This document shows positions 48,579 to 57,931 of a DNA stretch of 64,000 nucleotides, in pieces. A program made the translations under genes and the position numbers. How positions within the stretch are numbered: the first letter of the stretch is position 1; every line of letters begins with the position of its first letter. Source of the DNA: Streptomyces sp. CB02400 (GTDB taxonomy: Bacteria > Actinomycetota > Actinomycetes > Streptomycetales > Streptomycetaceae); contig NZ_LIWB01000009.1 in assembly GCF_001905725.1 (NCBI RefSeq), forward strand, positions 124,001 through 188,000, read 5' to 3'. The notes under the pieces were generated by a model, which was given only the letters and a program-made list of their open reading frames with translations, was not told the origin of the DNA and made no database searches.

Positions 48579-51180
48579 ATGCGCACACCCCGGAGGACCC
48601 CGACAGCCCGCGCGGAGGCGCCGCCCCCGCCTCCCGCGCGCGGCCGGCGCGCGCACGCCGGACCACCGGCCGACGAAGGCCCGCACCCCCAGGGTGAGTC
48701 GGCCCCGGACACGGCACCCGCGCACGCGGGACGCCGGTTCGGCGGTCCCCGTACCGTGCGCGCCAAGATCGTCTGTCTGCTGATGGTGCCGGTCGTCTCC
48801 CTGCTCGCCCTGTGGGCGTACGCCACCGTGACCACCGCCCAGGACGTCTCCCGGCTGCGTCAGGTCCAGCGCGTGGACGCCGCGGTCCGCGCCCCGCTCT
48901 CCGCCGCCGTCACCGCCCTCCAGGCCGAACGCGCGGCCGCGGTGCGCCGCGCCACCGACACCTCGGCGGTACGTTCCGACGAACTGACGGAACTCGCGCG
49001 GCGTACCGACCGGGCGGTCGCGGAACTGCGGCTGGGCGAGCACCGGACCGTGGCCGACGGCGAGGAACTGCCCCGCGCGGTGGCCGGCCGCCTCGAAGCC
49101 TTCGTCACCGCGGCCGAACGGCTGGGCCCGCTGCGGACGGCACTGAGCGAAGGCCGCGCGGGCTGGACGCAGACCTACGACCAGTACACGAGCACCGTCT
49201 CCACGGCCTTCGGCGTCGGCGGCGCCCTCACCGGCATCCAGGACGCCGAACTCGGCTCCGACGCGCGCGTGCTGCTCGAATTCTCCCGCGCGGGGGAGGC
49301 GTTGGCCCAGGAGGACGCGATCCTGGCCGGTGTCCGGCTGCACGGCGGCCTCGGCGGGGAACGGCTGCGCCTGTTCACCGGGGCCGTCGAGCTGCGCCGC
49401 GCACTCACCGGTTCCGCCGTCGCCGACCTGCGCGACCCCGCCCGCACCGAGTGGCGGGCCCTCGCCGGCAGCCGCGCCTACGCCGTCCTCCACACCGCCG
49501 AGGACGAGATCCTCGCCGCCGGCCCCGGCGCCCGGGCCGCCCACGCGGTCCCGTGGGGCACCTGGGACACGGCGCACGCGCGTGTGCGGGACGGCATGCG
49601 GAGCGTCGAGACCGACGCGGCCACCGGCACCGCCCACCGGGCCGATCCGTTCGCCCGCGGACTGCTCACCCCGGCCGGCGCCGCCGTGCTCTTCGGCCTC
49701 GCCGCCGTCGCCGCGTCGCTCGTCATCTCCGTACGCATCGGCCGGGGCCTCGTGGTCGAACTGGTCGGCCTGCGCAACGACGCCCTGGAGATCGCCCGCC
49801 GCAAACTCCCCGAGGCCATGCGGAAACTGCGCTCGGGCGGAGAGATCGACATCCGCGCGGAGGCCCCGTCCGGGCCGCCCGCCCAGGACGAGACCGGCCA
49901 GGTCGCAGAAGCCCTCGGCACGGTGCACCGCGCCGCGCTGCGCGCCGCCGTGGAGCGCGCGGAGCTGGCCGGCGGGATCTCCGGCGTCTTCGTCAATCTC
50001 GCCCGCCGCAGCCAGATCCTCGTCCACCGGCAACTGAGCCTCCTGGACAGCATGGAACGCCGCTCCGACGATCCCGGCGAGCTGAGCGACCTCTTCCGCC
50101 TCGACCACCTCACCACACGGATGCGGCGCCACGCGGAGAGCCTGATCATCCTCTCCGGAGCGGCACCGGGCCGCGCCTGGCACCTGCCCGTCCCGCTCAC
50201 CGACGTGGTGCGCGCGGCCGTGTCCGAGGTCGAGGACTACGCGCGCGTGGAGGTACGGCAGCTCTCCGAGGCGTCCGTCGTCGGCGCGGCCGTCGCCGAC
50301 CTCACCCACCTCCTCGCCGAGATCATCGAGAACGCCGCCCAGTTCTCACCGCCCCACACGCGCGTACGCGTCACCGGCGAACCCGTCGGCAACGGCTACG
50401 CCGTCGAGGTCGAGGACCGAGGGCTGGGCATGGGCAAGGAGACCCTCGCCGAGGCCAACCGCCGCATCACCGAGTCCGAGGCGCTCGACCTGTTCGACAG
50501 CGACCGGCTCGGCCTGTTCGTGGTCAGCAGGCTCGCCGCCCGGCACGACATCAAAGTGCACCTGAGGACCTCTCCGTACGGCGGCACCACCGCGGTCGTC
50601 CTGCTCCCCACCGTCCTGCTGGACGACGGCGCGACGGAACGTCCCAGCGGCGGGACGGCACCGAAGGCACGGCACGAGGAGCATGCCTCCGCGCGGATGC
50701 CCGACGGCATCGCGCGCCACGAGGCCGTCCCCGCACCGGACGACCGGCCCGCCCTGGTGGCTCCGGCCGCCGACACGGCGGACGGCACCCTCGCCATGGC
50801 GGACACCGGCTACGGCCCGCCGGACCGCACCACCGACACCGCGCGGGGCACCGCCGCGAACCGATCCCCAGGAGTCGCCGCCTTGCGACCGCACCGCCCG
50901 GAGGAGGAGCCCGCCGCCTCCGACGACCTCCCACGCCGCGTACGACAGGCCAGCCTCGCCCCCCCAACTGCGCGACGGCCGCCGGGAAACGCCCGCGCCC
51001 GCGCGGCACGACGGCCGGGACGACCGCACCCCCGAACTCGTACGGGACCGCATGGCGGCCTACCGCGACGGCTGGGCGCGCGGCGGCGGCAGGCCCTCCG
51101 GCCGCGGTGCCGGTCCTGGTTCTGGCCCCGGTCCTGGCCCCGGTCCCGTGAAGCACAGCACCGAAGGAGACCCCGCATGA
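48579..51180 (+). CDS. cvnA: Conservon sensor kinase-like protein CvnA (nitrate/nitrite-sensor type), frameshifted at a C7 run
   Basis: As restored, 866 residues: a disordered Pro/Arg N-terminus, membrane helix (62-82), a NIT-like extracellular helical domain (about 90-355), a second helix (about 363-386), HAMP-like linker, kinase region and an ATPase (about 545-690; EIIENAAQFSPPHTRV and EDRGLGMG). The C-terminus after residue 794 is found only if one base is dropped at 50959-50965: the other frame reads QLRDGRRETPAP ... TPELVRDRMAAYRDGWARGGG, like other CvnA ends, and its stop overlaps the cvnB ATG as ATGA. As written, the frame instead runs into cvnB to give a 1011-residue fusion. AGGAG precedes ATG 48579. 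Confidence 0.85.
50959..50965 (+). other. C7 homopolymer at the cvnA frameshift
   Basis: Seven consecutive C where six would keep cvnA in its family-like frame. The tract is a plausible site for sequencing error, slipped-strand mutation or programmed slippage. Confidence 0.8.
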
Positions 51181-51614
51181 TCCAGGAACCGAGCACGAGG
51201 ACCGGCCGGCTGTCCGGCGAACTCGACTGGCTGCTCGACGACATGGTGCTCCGCGTCGGCGACGTCCGGCACGCCGTGGTGCTCTCCAACGACGGACTCG
51301 CCGTCGGCGCCTCCGGCGGCCTCGGACGCGAGGACGCCGAGCACCTCGCGGCGGTCGCCTCCGGCTTCCACAGCCTCGCCAAGGGCGCGGGTCGGCACTT
51401 CGGGGCCGGCGGGGTGCGCCAGACGATGGTCGAGATGGATGACGGCTTCCTGTTCGTCGCCGCCGCCGGAGACGGCACCTGCCTCGCCCTCCTGACGGCC
51501 GTGACCGCCGACATCGGCCTGGTGGCCTACGAGATGGCACGGCTGGTCAAGCGCGTCGGCGAGCACCTCCACACCCCGCCGCGGGCCGGCGCGCGGCCAC
51601 CGGCCGCCGGATGA
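51177..51614 (+). CDS. cvnB: Roadblock/LC7-domain protein CvnB
   Basis: 145 residues with a central Roadblock/LC7 fold (about 14-125; LDWLLDDMVLRVGDVRHAVVLSNDGLAV). In conservons this MglB-like protein binds the CvnD GTPase and may act as its activator. The ATG (51177) overlaps the restored cvnA stop, and AAGGAG lies upstream, so it can be translated independently. It is about three-quarters identical by eye to the second roadblock protein at 52930. It has a Pro/Ala-rich C-terminal tail absent from that paralogue. Confidence 0.93.
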   Translation: MIQEPSTRTGRLSGELDWLLDDMVLRVGDVRHAVVLSNDGLAVGASGGLGREDAEHLAAVASGFHSLAKGAGRHFGAGGVRQTMVEMDDGFLFVAAAGDGTCLALLTAVTADIGLVAYEMARLVKRVGEHLHTPPRAGARPPAAG

Positions 51615-51636
51615 GACGAGGAAGCGGTCCGGGAAG

Positions 51637-52047
51637 ATGACCGAGGACACGACGGGCGTCCCGCGCGCGGCGGGCAGCCAGTGGTACGACCACGAGGCCG
51701 GACCCCTGGTCCGGCCGTACGCCATGACCGGCGGACGCACCGGGCCCGGCCCCGGCGGGGTGCGGTTCGACCTGATCGCCCTCGTCACCCTGGACCCGGC
51801 CGCCCCCGGCGCCGACGACCCGGCGCTCGGTCCCGAGCACCGTGCCCTGATCGACCTGTGCCGCCCGGAGACGCAGTCGGTCGCCGAACTCGCCGCGGGC
51901 GCGGACCTGCCCGTCGGCGTGGTCCGGGTGCTCCTCGGCGACCTGCTGGAGCGCGGCCGCGTCACCGTCAGCCGTCCCGTACCGCCCGCCCGCCTGCCCG
52001 ACGAGCGCGTTCTCCGCGAGGTGATCGAGGGCCTGAGGGCCCTGTAG
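51637..52047 (+). CDS. cvnC: DUF742 protein CvnC
   Basis: 136 residues of the DUF742 family, third gene of conservons. The N-terminal LVRPYAMTGGRT is its signature, and the C-terminal winged-helix-like region (LCRPETQSVAELAAGADLPVGVVRVLLGDLLERGRV) is well kept. It binds the GTPase or kinase in known conservons. Start ATG 51637 lies 22 bp past cvnB, with GGAAGA just upstream. No membrane segment. Confidence 0.93.
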   Translation: MTEDTTGVPRAAGSQWYDHEAGPLVRPYAMTGGRTGPGPGGVRFDLIALVTLDPAAPGADDPALGPEHRALIDLCRPETQSVAELAAGADLPVGVVRVLLGDLLERGRVTVSRPVPPARLPDERVLREVIEGLRAL

Positions 52048-52153
52048 GCGACACCGTTCCCCCGGCCGGGACGCCGCGCGGCGACTCCTCCCGGGCCCAC
52101 GGCACACCCGTATCCCCGCCGACCGCGGCCGGCACTCCAGAGAGAAGTGATCG

Positions 52154-52759
52154 ATGGTCCCCGAACACTCCGACGCCCCCGGTGACGAGACGGCCGCGCT
52201 GGCGCTGAAGATACTGGTCGCCGGCGGATTCGGCGTGGGCAAGACCACCCTGGTGGGCGCGGTCAGCGAGATCCGGCCGCTGCGCACCGAGGAACTGCTC
52301 AGCGAAGCCGGTCAGTCGGTGGACGACACCGACGGCGTGGACCAGAAGGCCACCACGACCGTCGCCATGGACTTCGGGCGCATCACCATCCGCTCGGGAC
52401 TCTCCCTGTACCTCTTCGGCACCCCGGGACAGGACCGCTTCTGGTTCCTGTGGGACGAGCTGGCGCAGGGCGCCCTGGGCGCGGTGGTCCTCGCGGACAC
52501 CCGGCGCCTGGAGGACTGCTTCCCCGCGGTGGACTACTTCGAGCACCGGCGGATCCCGTTCGTCGTCGCCGTCAACTGCTTCACGGGAGCCCGGCGCCAC
52601 GACACGGGGGACGTCTGCCGCGCGCTCGACCTGGACGCCGGAACGCCCGTCGTGCTGTGCGACGCACGCGAGCGCGACTCGGGCAAGGAGGTGCTGATCA
52701 AGCTCGTCGAGTACGCCGGACGCGTGCACACCGCCCGGCTGCTCGACTCGGTGGGATGA
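52154..52759 (+). CDS. cvnD: Small ATP/GTP-binding protein CvnD
   Basis: 201-residue MglA/Rab-like GTPase. The P-loop is GGFGVGKTTLVG (24-35), and the G3-equivalent LYLFGTPGQDRFWFLW is kept; the usual NKxD is VNCFTGA, a conservon variant. With CvnA, CvnB and CvnC it forms a membrane-associated complex resembling a eukaryotic G-protein-coupled system. About 106 bp separate it from cvnC, more than usual in these operons. GAGAGAAG precedes ATG 52154. Confidence 0.93.
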   Translation: MVPEHSDAPGDETAALALKILVAGGFGVGKTTLVGAVSEIRPLRTEELLSEAGQSVDDTDGVDQKATTTVAMDFGRITIRSGLSLYLFGTPGQDRFWFLWDELAQGALGAVVLADTRRLEDCFPAVDYFEHRRIPFVVAVNCFTGARRHDTGDVCRALDLDAGTPVVLCDARERDSGKEVLIKLVEYAGRVHTARLLDSVG

Positions 52760-52929
52760 CCGCGGGATCCGGGCTCGCGCCACTGTTCCTCGGTCATCTT
52801 CCGCCCCTTGGCTCCCGTCCTCCTTGCCCGGCGCCCGGTCGTGGGGAAGGCTGGCGCGAGGGCCCTCCCGCCAGGAGGGAACGGCACACGGGGCAGACCA
52901 CGGGGAAGAACCAGGGGGAGACACACGAC

Positions 52930-53337
52930 ATGGCGCAGAACCAGGGACTCGACTGGCTGCTGGACGACCTGACCCAACGCGTCGAACACGTACGGCACGC
53001 ACTGGTCCTGTCCAACGACGGGCTGGTGACGGGCGCGAGCACGGGGCTGCGGCGCGAGGACGCGGAGCACCTCGCCGCCGTCTCGTCCGGACTGCACAGC
53101 CTCGCCAAGGGTTCGGGACGGCACTTCGGCGCGGGCGGGGTGCGCCAGACGATGATCGAGTTCGACGACGCGGTGCTCTTCGTCACCGCGGCGGGCACCG
53201 GCAGCTGTCTGTGCGTACTCAGCGGGGCGGAGGCCGACATCGGCCAGATCGCGTACGAGATGACCCTGCTGGTCAACCGGGTCGGCGAGCATCTGGACGT
53301 GGACGCCCGCCGGCAGAAACCCGGCACAGAGTTCTGA
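52930..53337 (+). CDS. Second Roadblock/LC7 protein, CvnB paralogue
   Basis: 135 residues, close to CvnB across the whole Roadblock domain (LDWLLDDLTQRVEHVRHALVLSNDGL; EDAEHLAAVSSGLHSLAKGSGRHFGAGGVRQTM), by eye about 73 percent identical over 116 positions. It lacks the CvnB N- and C-terminal extensions. It follows cvnD after 170 bp, with GGGGGAG before the ATG, so it may have its own promoter in the gap. A duplicated roadblock subunit could form heterodimers or compete for CvnD. Conservons usually have one, so this is a possible extra layer of control. Confidence 0.9.
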   Translation: MAQNQGLDWLLDDLTQRVEHVRHALVLSNDGLVTGASTGLRREDAEHLAAVSSGLHSLAKGSGRHFGAGGVRQTMIEFDDAVLFVTAAGTGSCLCVLSGAEADIGQIAYEMTLLVNRVGEHLDVDARRQKPGTEF

Positions 53338-53364
53338 CCTGCGAGTTCGTCCTCCGCTGCGGAG

Positions 53365-53373
53365 TTATCCACA
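53365..53373 (+). promoter_or_regulatory. Perfect DnaA-box-like 9-mer
   Basis: TTATCCACA, 28 bp after the roadblock stop and 92 bp before the DUF6397 gene. A single copy; could titrate DnaA or be part of the promoter. Confidence 0.4.
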
Positions 53374-53464
53374 GGCTCGCCACGGAGAGTGACAAAGCGG
53401 CTACGGTTTTTCCCGGCGGCGCACCCGGCGCCGGCCGCCCACACTCCACGGGGGGAAGACGAAC

Positions 53465-54385
53465 ATGCCCGGACAGCACACCGTCACGCACGCCACCACC
53501 ACCATTGCCGAGCGGCCCGCGACTGCACGGGAGGTCCGGGTAGGCCCGGGCCGCGCGGCCCGCGAACTCGGTCTCAAGAACACCGAGTTCGACCTCGCCG
53601 TGCAGCTCGGGCGGATCCGTACGATCCCCGACGACGGCGGAGGGGGCCGGCGGGTCGACCGGGCCGAGATCGAGCGGCTCCGCGCCGGGCCGGGGTTCCC
53701 GGAGGCCCTGCGCCGGAGCGTGCAGGCCGTGGGCACCACGGAGGGCGCCGCCCTCATCGACGTGACGAAGACCCGTTTCACCCGCCTCGCGAGGCTGGGG
53801 CTGCTGGTGCCCGTGAAGTTCTACCTGAACCGCTACCGCGCCGTGGTCTGGCTCTACCTGGCCGAGGAACTACGGCTGTTCGCGGCCGACGACAGGAACA
53901 CACCCCTGCTGACGGGGCGCACGCCCGAGAACCTCAGGAGCCAGCTCGACACCGGCATCGACCTGCGCCCGCGCAACTGGCGCACCCGGCAGCTGGGCTT
54001 CATGCTCCGCCGGGCCGACGACCCCTGGGCGCGCGCCGGGGCCGTGGCGTCACTGCTCGGCCCGCTGCACGTCTCGGAGGCCGTCCCGGATCCCTACGAC
54101 CGCTCCCACCTCAACGGGTTCCGCCGGCCGCCACCGTCCCACGGCGCACCCGGCTCACCGGCCGCGGACCTGGCGGAAGAGCTCATGACCGCCCAGGACC
54201 CGGACGAGGTCGCCTGGCTGCAGGCCGATCTGGTCCGGCTGACGGAGGAGGCGCGGGCACACCGGCCGGCACCCCGTCCCGCTCCCCGCCGGCCGGAACC
54301 GGTCCAGCGCGCGCCGGAAGCCGTCGAGCCGGTACGCGGGACGTCCCGCGGCCTGCTGGGCCGGTGGTGGCGCGGAAACCGGTGA
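53465..54385 (+). CDS. DUF6397-like protein
   Basis: 306 residues. The core AARELGLKNTEFDLAVQLGRIRTIPDDGGGGRRVDRAEIERLRA resembles the start of a winged helix-turn-helix or excisionase-like DNA-binding fold, followed by LIDVTKTRFTRLARLGLLVPVKFYLNRYRAVVWLYLAEELRLF. From memory this is the Streptomyces DUF6397 family; function unknown. The C-terminal 70 residues are Pro/Arg-rich and end in a basic, Trp-containing patch (GRWWRGNR). It follows the conservon on the same strand with its own 127-bp leader. GGGGGGAAG precedes ATG 53465. It ends 1 bp before the convergent thioesterase stop. Confidence 0.78.
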   Translation: MPGQHTVTHATTTIAERPATAREVRVGPGRAARELGLKNTEFDLAVQLGRIRTIPDDGGGGRRVDRAEIERLRAGPGFPEALRRSVQAVGTTEGAALIDVTKTRFTRLARLGLLVPVKFYLNRYRAVVWLYLAEELRLFAADDRNTPLLTGRTPENLRSQLDTGIDLRPRNWRTRQLGFMLRRADDPWARAGAVASLLGPLHVSEAVPDPYDRSHLNGFRRPPPSHGAPGSPAADLAEELMTAQDPDEVAWLQADLVRLTEEARAHRPAPRPAPRRPEPVQRAPEAVEPVRGTSRGLLGRWWRGNR

Positions 54386-54386
54386 C

Positions 54387-55253
54387 CTACAGGGCCCGGA
54401 ACAACCCCTCCTGGACGACGGACACCAGCATCCGGCCCTCCAGGTCGTAGATCCGGCCGCGGGCCAGGCCCCGCCCGCCCGTGGCGATCGGCGACTCCTG
54501 GTCGTACAGGAACCACTCGTCGGCGCGGAACGGACGGTGGAACCACATAGCGTGGTCCAGCGACGCCATGTCGAAGCCGCGCGGCCCCCACAGCGGCTCC
54601 ACCGGGATCCGCACGGCGTCCAGGAGGGTCATGTCACTGGCGTACGTCAGGGCGCAGGTGTGCACCAGCGGATCGTCGCCGAGCGGGCCGACCGCGCGCA
54701 TCCACACCGCGCTGCGCGGCTCGGCGCCCTTGACGTCGTCGGCATCCCAGCGCAGCCGGTCCACATAACGGATGTCGAAGGGCTGGCGGCGCGCCATCCG
54801 CTCCAACTGCTCCGGCAGCGCGCCCAGATGCTCACGGATCTCGTCCGACACCGTCGGCAGCGACTCGGGGTCCGGGACCTCGCGGGCCGGAGGCAGCTGG
54901 TGCTCGAAACTCCCCTGTTCAGGCTTGTGGAAGGAGGCGGTCAGATTGAAGATCGTACGTCCCTGCTGCACCGCGGTGACCCGGCGGGTCGTGAACGACC
55001 GGCCGTCCCGCACCCGTTCGACCTGGTACACGATCGGCACCCCGGGTCTGCCCGGACGCAGGAAGTACGCGTGCAGGGAGTGCACGGGACGGTCGCCCTC
55101 CGTGGTGCGGCCGGCGGCGACCAGGGCCTGGCCGGCCACCTGGCCGCCGAAGACCCGCTGGAGGGACTCCTGCGGGCTGCGGCCACGGAATATGTTGACC
55201 TCGATCTGCTCCAGGTCGAGCAGGGCGACGAGGCTCTCGGCCGGATTCGTCAT
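54387..55253 (-). CDS. tesB: Acyl-CoA thioesterase II
   Basis: 288 residues, two consecutive hotdog domains as in TesB. The N-terminal half (VFGGQVAGQALVAAGRTT; HSLHAYFLRPG) and the second half (LDHAMWFHRPFRADEWFLYDQESP) contain the conserved Asp, Thr and Gln-type catalytic pattern. It hydrolyses medium- and long-chain acyl-CoA to free acid and CoA. AGGAG lies eleven bases before ATG 55253. The helicase gene on the same strand ends 20 bp upstream, so they may be co-transcribed, without an obvious functional link. Confidence 0.93.
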   Translation of the reverse strand: MTNPAESLVALLDLEQIEVNIFRGRSPQESLQRVFGGQVAGQALVAAGRTTEGDRPVHSLHAYFLRPGRPGVPIVYQVERVRDGRSFTTRRVTAVQQGRTIFNLTASFHKPEQGSFEHQLPPAREVPDPESLPTVSDEIREHLGALPEQLERMARRQPFDIRYVDRLRWDADDVKGAEPRSAVWMRAVGPLGDDPLVHTCALTYASDMTLLDAVRIPVEPLWGPRGFDMASLDHAMWFHRPFRADEWFLYDQESPIATGGRGLARGRIYDLEGRMLVSVVQEGLFRAL

Positions 55254-55272
55254 GGGTGGGGTTCTCCTGTGC

Positions 55273-57786
55273 TCACAACTGGCCGACATCGGTGACCCGG
55301 ACGACCGCGCGGCCCTCCGCGTCGGAGGCGGTGAGGTCGACCTCGGCACTGATGCCCCAGTCGTGGTCGCCGCTGGGGTCGTCGAAGATCTGCCGGACCC
55401 GCCACAGCCCGTTCTCCGGCTGCTCCTCGATCAGCAGCAGCTTCGGCCCGCGGGCGTCGGGACCGGTGCCGAGCTCCTCGTACTCGTCCCAGTACCTGTC
55501 CATCGCCGCGCCCCAGGCATCCGCGTCCCAGCCGCCCTCGGCGTCCAGCTCGCCCAGCTCGTCCACCTGGTCGAGGGCGGCGAGCTCGACCCGGCGGAAC
55601 ATGGCGTTGCGGACCAGGACGCGGAAGGCACGCGCGTTGGCGGTGACCGGCTTGACCTGGTCGGCCCTCTCCTGCGCCTCCTCGGCGGTCATCTCCTCCG
55701 GATTGGCCAGCTGCTCCCACTCGTCCAGCAGGCTGGAGTCGACCTGGCGCACAGTCTCGCCCAGCCAGGCGATCAGATCCTCCAGGTCCTCCGACTTCAG
55801 GTCGTCCGGGACGGTGTGCTCCAGCGCCTTGTAGGCGCTCGCGAGGTAGCGCAGCACGATGCCCTCGGTGCGGGCCAGCTCGTAGTGGGACACCAGCTCG
55901 GTGAACGACAGCGCCCGCTCGTACATGTCCCGGATCACGGACTTCGGCGACAGCGGATGGTCACCGACCCAGGGGTGGCTCTTGCGGTAGGTGTTGTACG
56001 CGTGGAAGAGCAGCTCCTCCAGCGGCTTCGGGTAGGTGATGTCCTGGAGCCGCTCCATGCGCTCCTCGTACTCCACCCCGTCGGCCTTCATCGCGGCGAC
56101 CGCCTCGCCGCGCGCCTTGTTCTGCTGGGCGGCGAGGATCTGGCGCGGATCGTCCAGCGTGGACTCCACGACGGACACCATGTCCAGCGCGTACGACGGC
56201 GACTCGGGGTCCAGCAGTTCGAACGCGGCCAGCGCGAACGTGGACAGCGGCTGGTTCAGCGCGAAGTCCTGCTGCAGGTCCACGGTGAGGCGGACGATCC
56301 GGCCCTCGGCGTCCGGCCGGTCGAGCTTCTCGACGATGCCGCCGTCCAGCAGCGAGCGGTAGATGGCGATCGCCCGCCGGATGTGCCGCAGCTGCTGCTT
56401 GCGCGGCTCGTGGTTGTCCTCCAGCAGCCGTCGCATCGCCTCGAAGGCGTTGCCGGGTCGGGCGATCACCGACAGCAGCATGGTGTGCGTGACCCGGAAG
56501 CGGGAGGTCAACGGCTCCGGCTCGGAGCCGATCAGCTTCTCGAAGGTCTGCTCGCTCCAGGCGACGAAGCCCTCGGGCGCCTTCTTGCGCACGACCTTGC
56601 GGCGCTTCTTCGGGTCGTCGCCCGCCTTCGCCAGCGCCTTCTCGTTCTCGACGACGTGCTCGGGGGCCTGGGCCACCACGAAGCCCTCGGTGTCGAAGCC
56701 GGCCCGTCCGGCGCGGCCCGCGATCTGGTGGAACTCACGGGCCCGCAGCGTGCGCACGCGGTTGCCGTCGTACTTGGTCAGGGCCGTGAACAGCACCGTG
56801 CGGATGGGGACGTTGACGCCCACCCCGAGCGTGTCGGTGCCGCAGATGACCTTCAGCAGACCCGCCTGCGCGAGCTTCTCCACCAGCCGCCGGTACTTGG
56901 GCAGCATGCCGGCGTGATGCACGCCGATGCCGTGCCGGACGTAGCGGGACAGATTGCGGCCGAACTTGGTGGTGAAACGGAAGTTGCCGATCAGCTCGGC
57001 GATCTTGTCCTTCTCCTCGCGCGTGCACATGTTGATGCTCATCAGCGCCTGCGCCCGCTCCACCGCCTGCGCCTGTGTGAAGTGCACGATGTAGACCGGC
57101 GCCTGCCGGGCCTCGAGCAGATCGGTGAGCGTCTCGGTGAGCGGCGTGTACCGGTACTCGTAGGACAGCGGCACGGGACGCGTCGCCGAGCGGACCACGG
57201 CGGTGGGGCGGCCGGTGCGGCGGGTGAGGTCCTTCTCGAAGAAGGAGACGTCGCCGAGCGTCGCCGACATCAGCACGAACTGCGCCTGCGGCAGCTCGAG
57301 GAGCGGGATCTGCCAGGCCCAGCCGCGGTCCCCTTCCGCGTAGAAGTGGAACTCGTCCATCACGACCTGGCCCACGTCGGCGTCCTTGCCGTCGCGCAGC
57401 GCGATCGACGCCAGCACCTCGGCGGTGCAGCAGATGACCGGGGCGTCGGCGTTGACGGACGCGTCACCGGTGAGCATGCCGACGTTCTCCGTGCCGAAGA
57501 TCTTGCACAGCTCGAAGAACTTCTCCGACACCAGCGCCTTGATGGGCGCCGTGTAGAAGGTGACCTCGTCGCGCGCCAGGGCGGCGAAGTGGGCGGCCGC
57601 CGCGATCATGCTCTTGCCGGAGCCCGTGGGCGTCGACACGATCACGTTCGCCCCGGAGACCACCTCGATCAGCGCCTCCTCCTGGTGCGGATAGAGCGTG
57701 AGACCGCGCTCCTGGGCCCACGACTCGAAGGCTTCGTAGAGGGCGTCGGGGTCGGCGGTCGGCGGCAGCTGATCGATGAGGGTCAC
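55273..57786 (-). CDS. DEAD/DEAH-box helicase with DUF3516 domain (Ski2-like)
   Basis: 837 residues. Superfamily 2 helicase with motif I TPTGSGKS (about 60-68), Ib and II VVMDEFHFYAE (DEFH box), III LMSATLGD, and C-terminal ICGTDTLGVGVNVPIRTVL and QIAGRAGRAGFD, followed by the actinobacterial DUF3516 region (about 440-837). It is related to Ski2/Mtr4 RNA helicases and is likely involved in RNA processing or decay. GTG 57786 is used, with only a weak GGGGG upstream; the longer frame starting at 57879 adds a poorly coding segment. It is divergent from the DUF457-like gene. Confidence 0.9.
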   Translation of the reverse strand: MTLIDQLPPTADPDALYEAFESWAQERGLTLYPHQEEALIEVVSGANVIVSTPTGSGKSMIAAAAHFAALARDEVTFYTAPIKALVSEKFFELCKIFGTENVGMLTGDASVNADAPVICCTAEVLASIALRDGKDADVGQVVMDEFHFYAEGDRGWAWQIPLLELPQAQFVLMSATLGDVSFFEKDLTRRTGRPTAVVRSATRPVPLSYEYRYTPLTETLTDLLEARQAPVYIVHFTQAQAVERAQALMSINMCTREEKDKIAELIGNFRFTTKFGRNLSRYVRHGIGVHHAGMLPKYRRLVEKLAQAGLLKVICGTDTLGVGVNVPIRTVLFTALTKYDGNRVRTLRAREFHQIAGRAGRAGFDTEGFVVAQAPEHVVENEKALAKAGDDPKKRRKVVRKKAPEGFVAWSEQTFEKLIGSEPEPLTSRFRVTHTMLLSVIARPGNAFEAMRRLLEDNHEPRKQQLRHIRRAIAIYRSLLDGGIVEKLDRPDAEGRIVRLTVDLQQDFALNQPLSTFALAAFELLDPESPSYALDMVSVVESTLDDPRQILAAQQNKARGEAVAAMKADGVEYEERMERLQDITYPKPLEELLFHAYNTYRKSHPWVGDHPLSPKSVIRDMYERALSFTELVSHYELARTEGIVLRYLASAYKALEHTVPDDLKSEDLEDLIAWLGETVRQVDSSLLDEWEQLANPEEMTAEEAQERADQVKPVTANARAFRVLVRNAMFRRVELAALDQVDELGELDAEGGWDADAWGAAMDRYWDEYEELGTGPDARGPKLLLIEEQPENGLWRVRQIFDDPSGDHDWGISAEVDLTASDAEGRAVVRVTDVGQL

Positions 57787-57931
57787 GCCCCCATCTTGCC
57801 TGCCCGCCCGGCCGATGGGGGAATCGGCTGTGGGCGCGAAGATCGCGAACGCTACGCTGTGTCGCCGGCGGGGCGTCAACGCACCGGGTCAACCGGCCGG
57901 CGGCGAACGAGGAATGGGGCGGGCAACGGCG

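Noticed and set aside
48579..51614. A genuine ancestral cvnA-cvnB fusion gene
   Set aside because: The restored frame gives a family-like kinase C-terminus and an exact stop-start overlap with cvnB, so separate genes are the ancestral state; the fusion, if expressed, is secondary.
53365..53373. Replication origin
   Set aside because: A single DnaA box, and no dnaA, dnaN or box cluster in the window.
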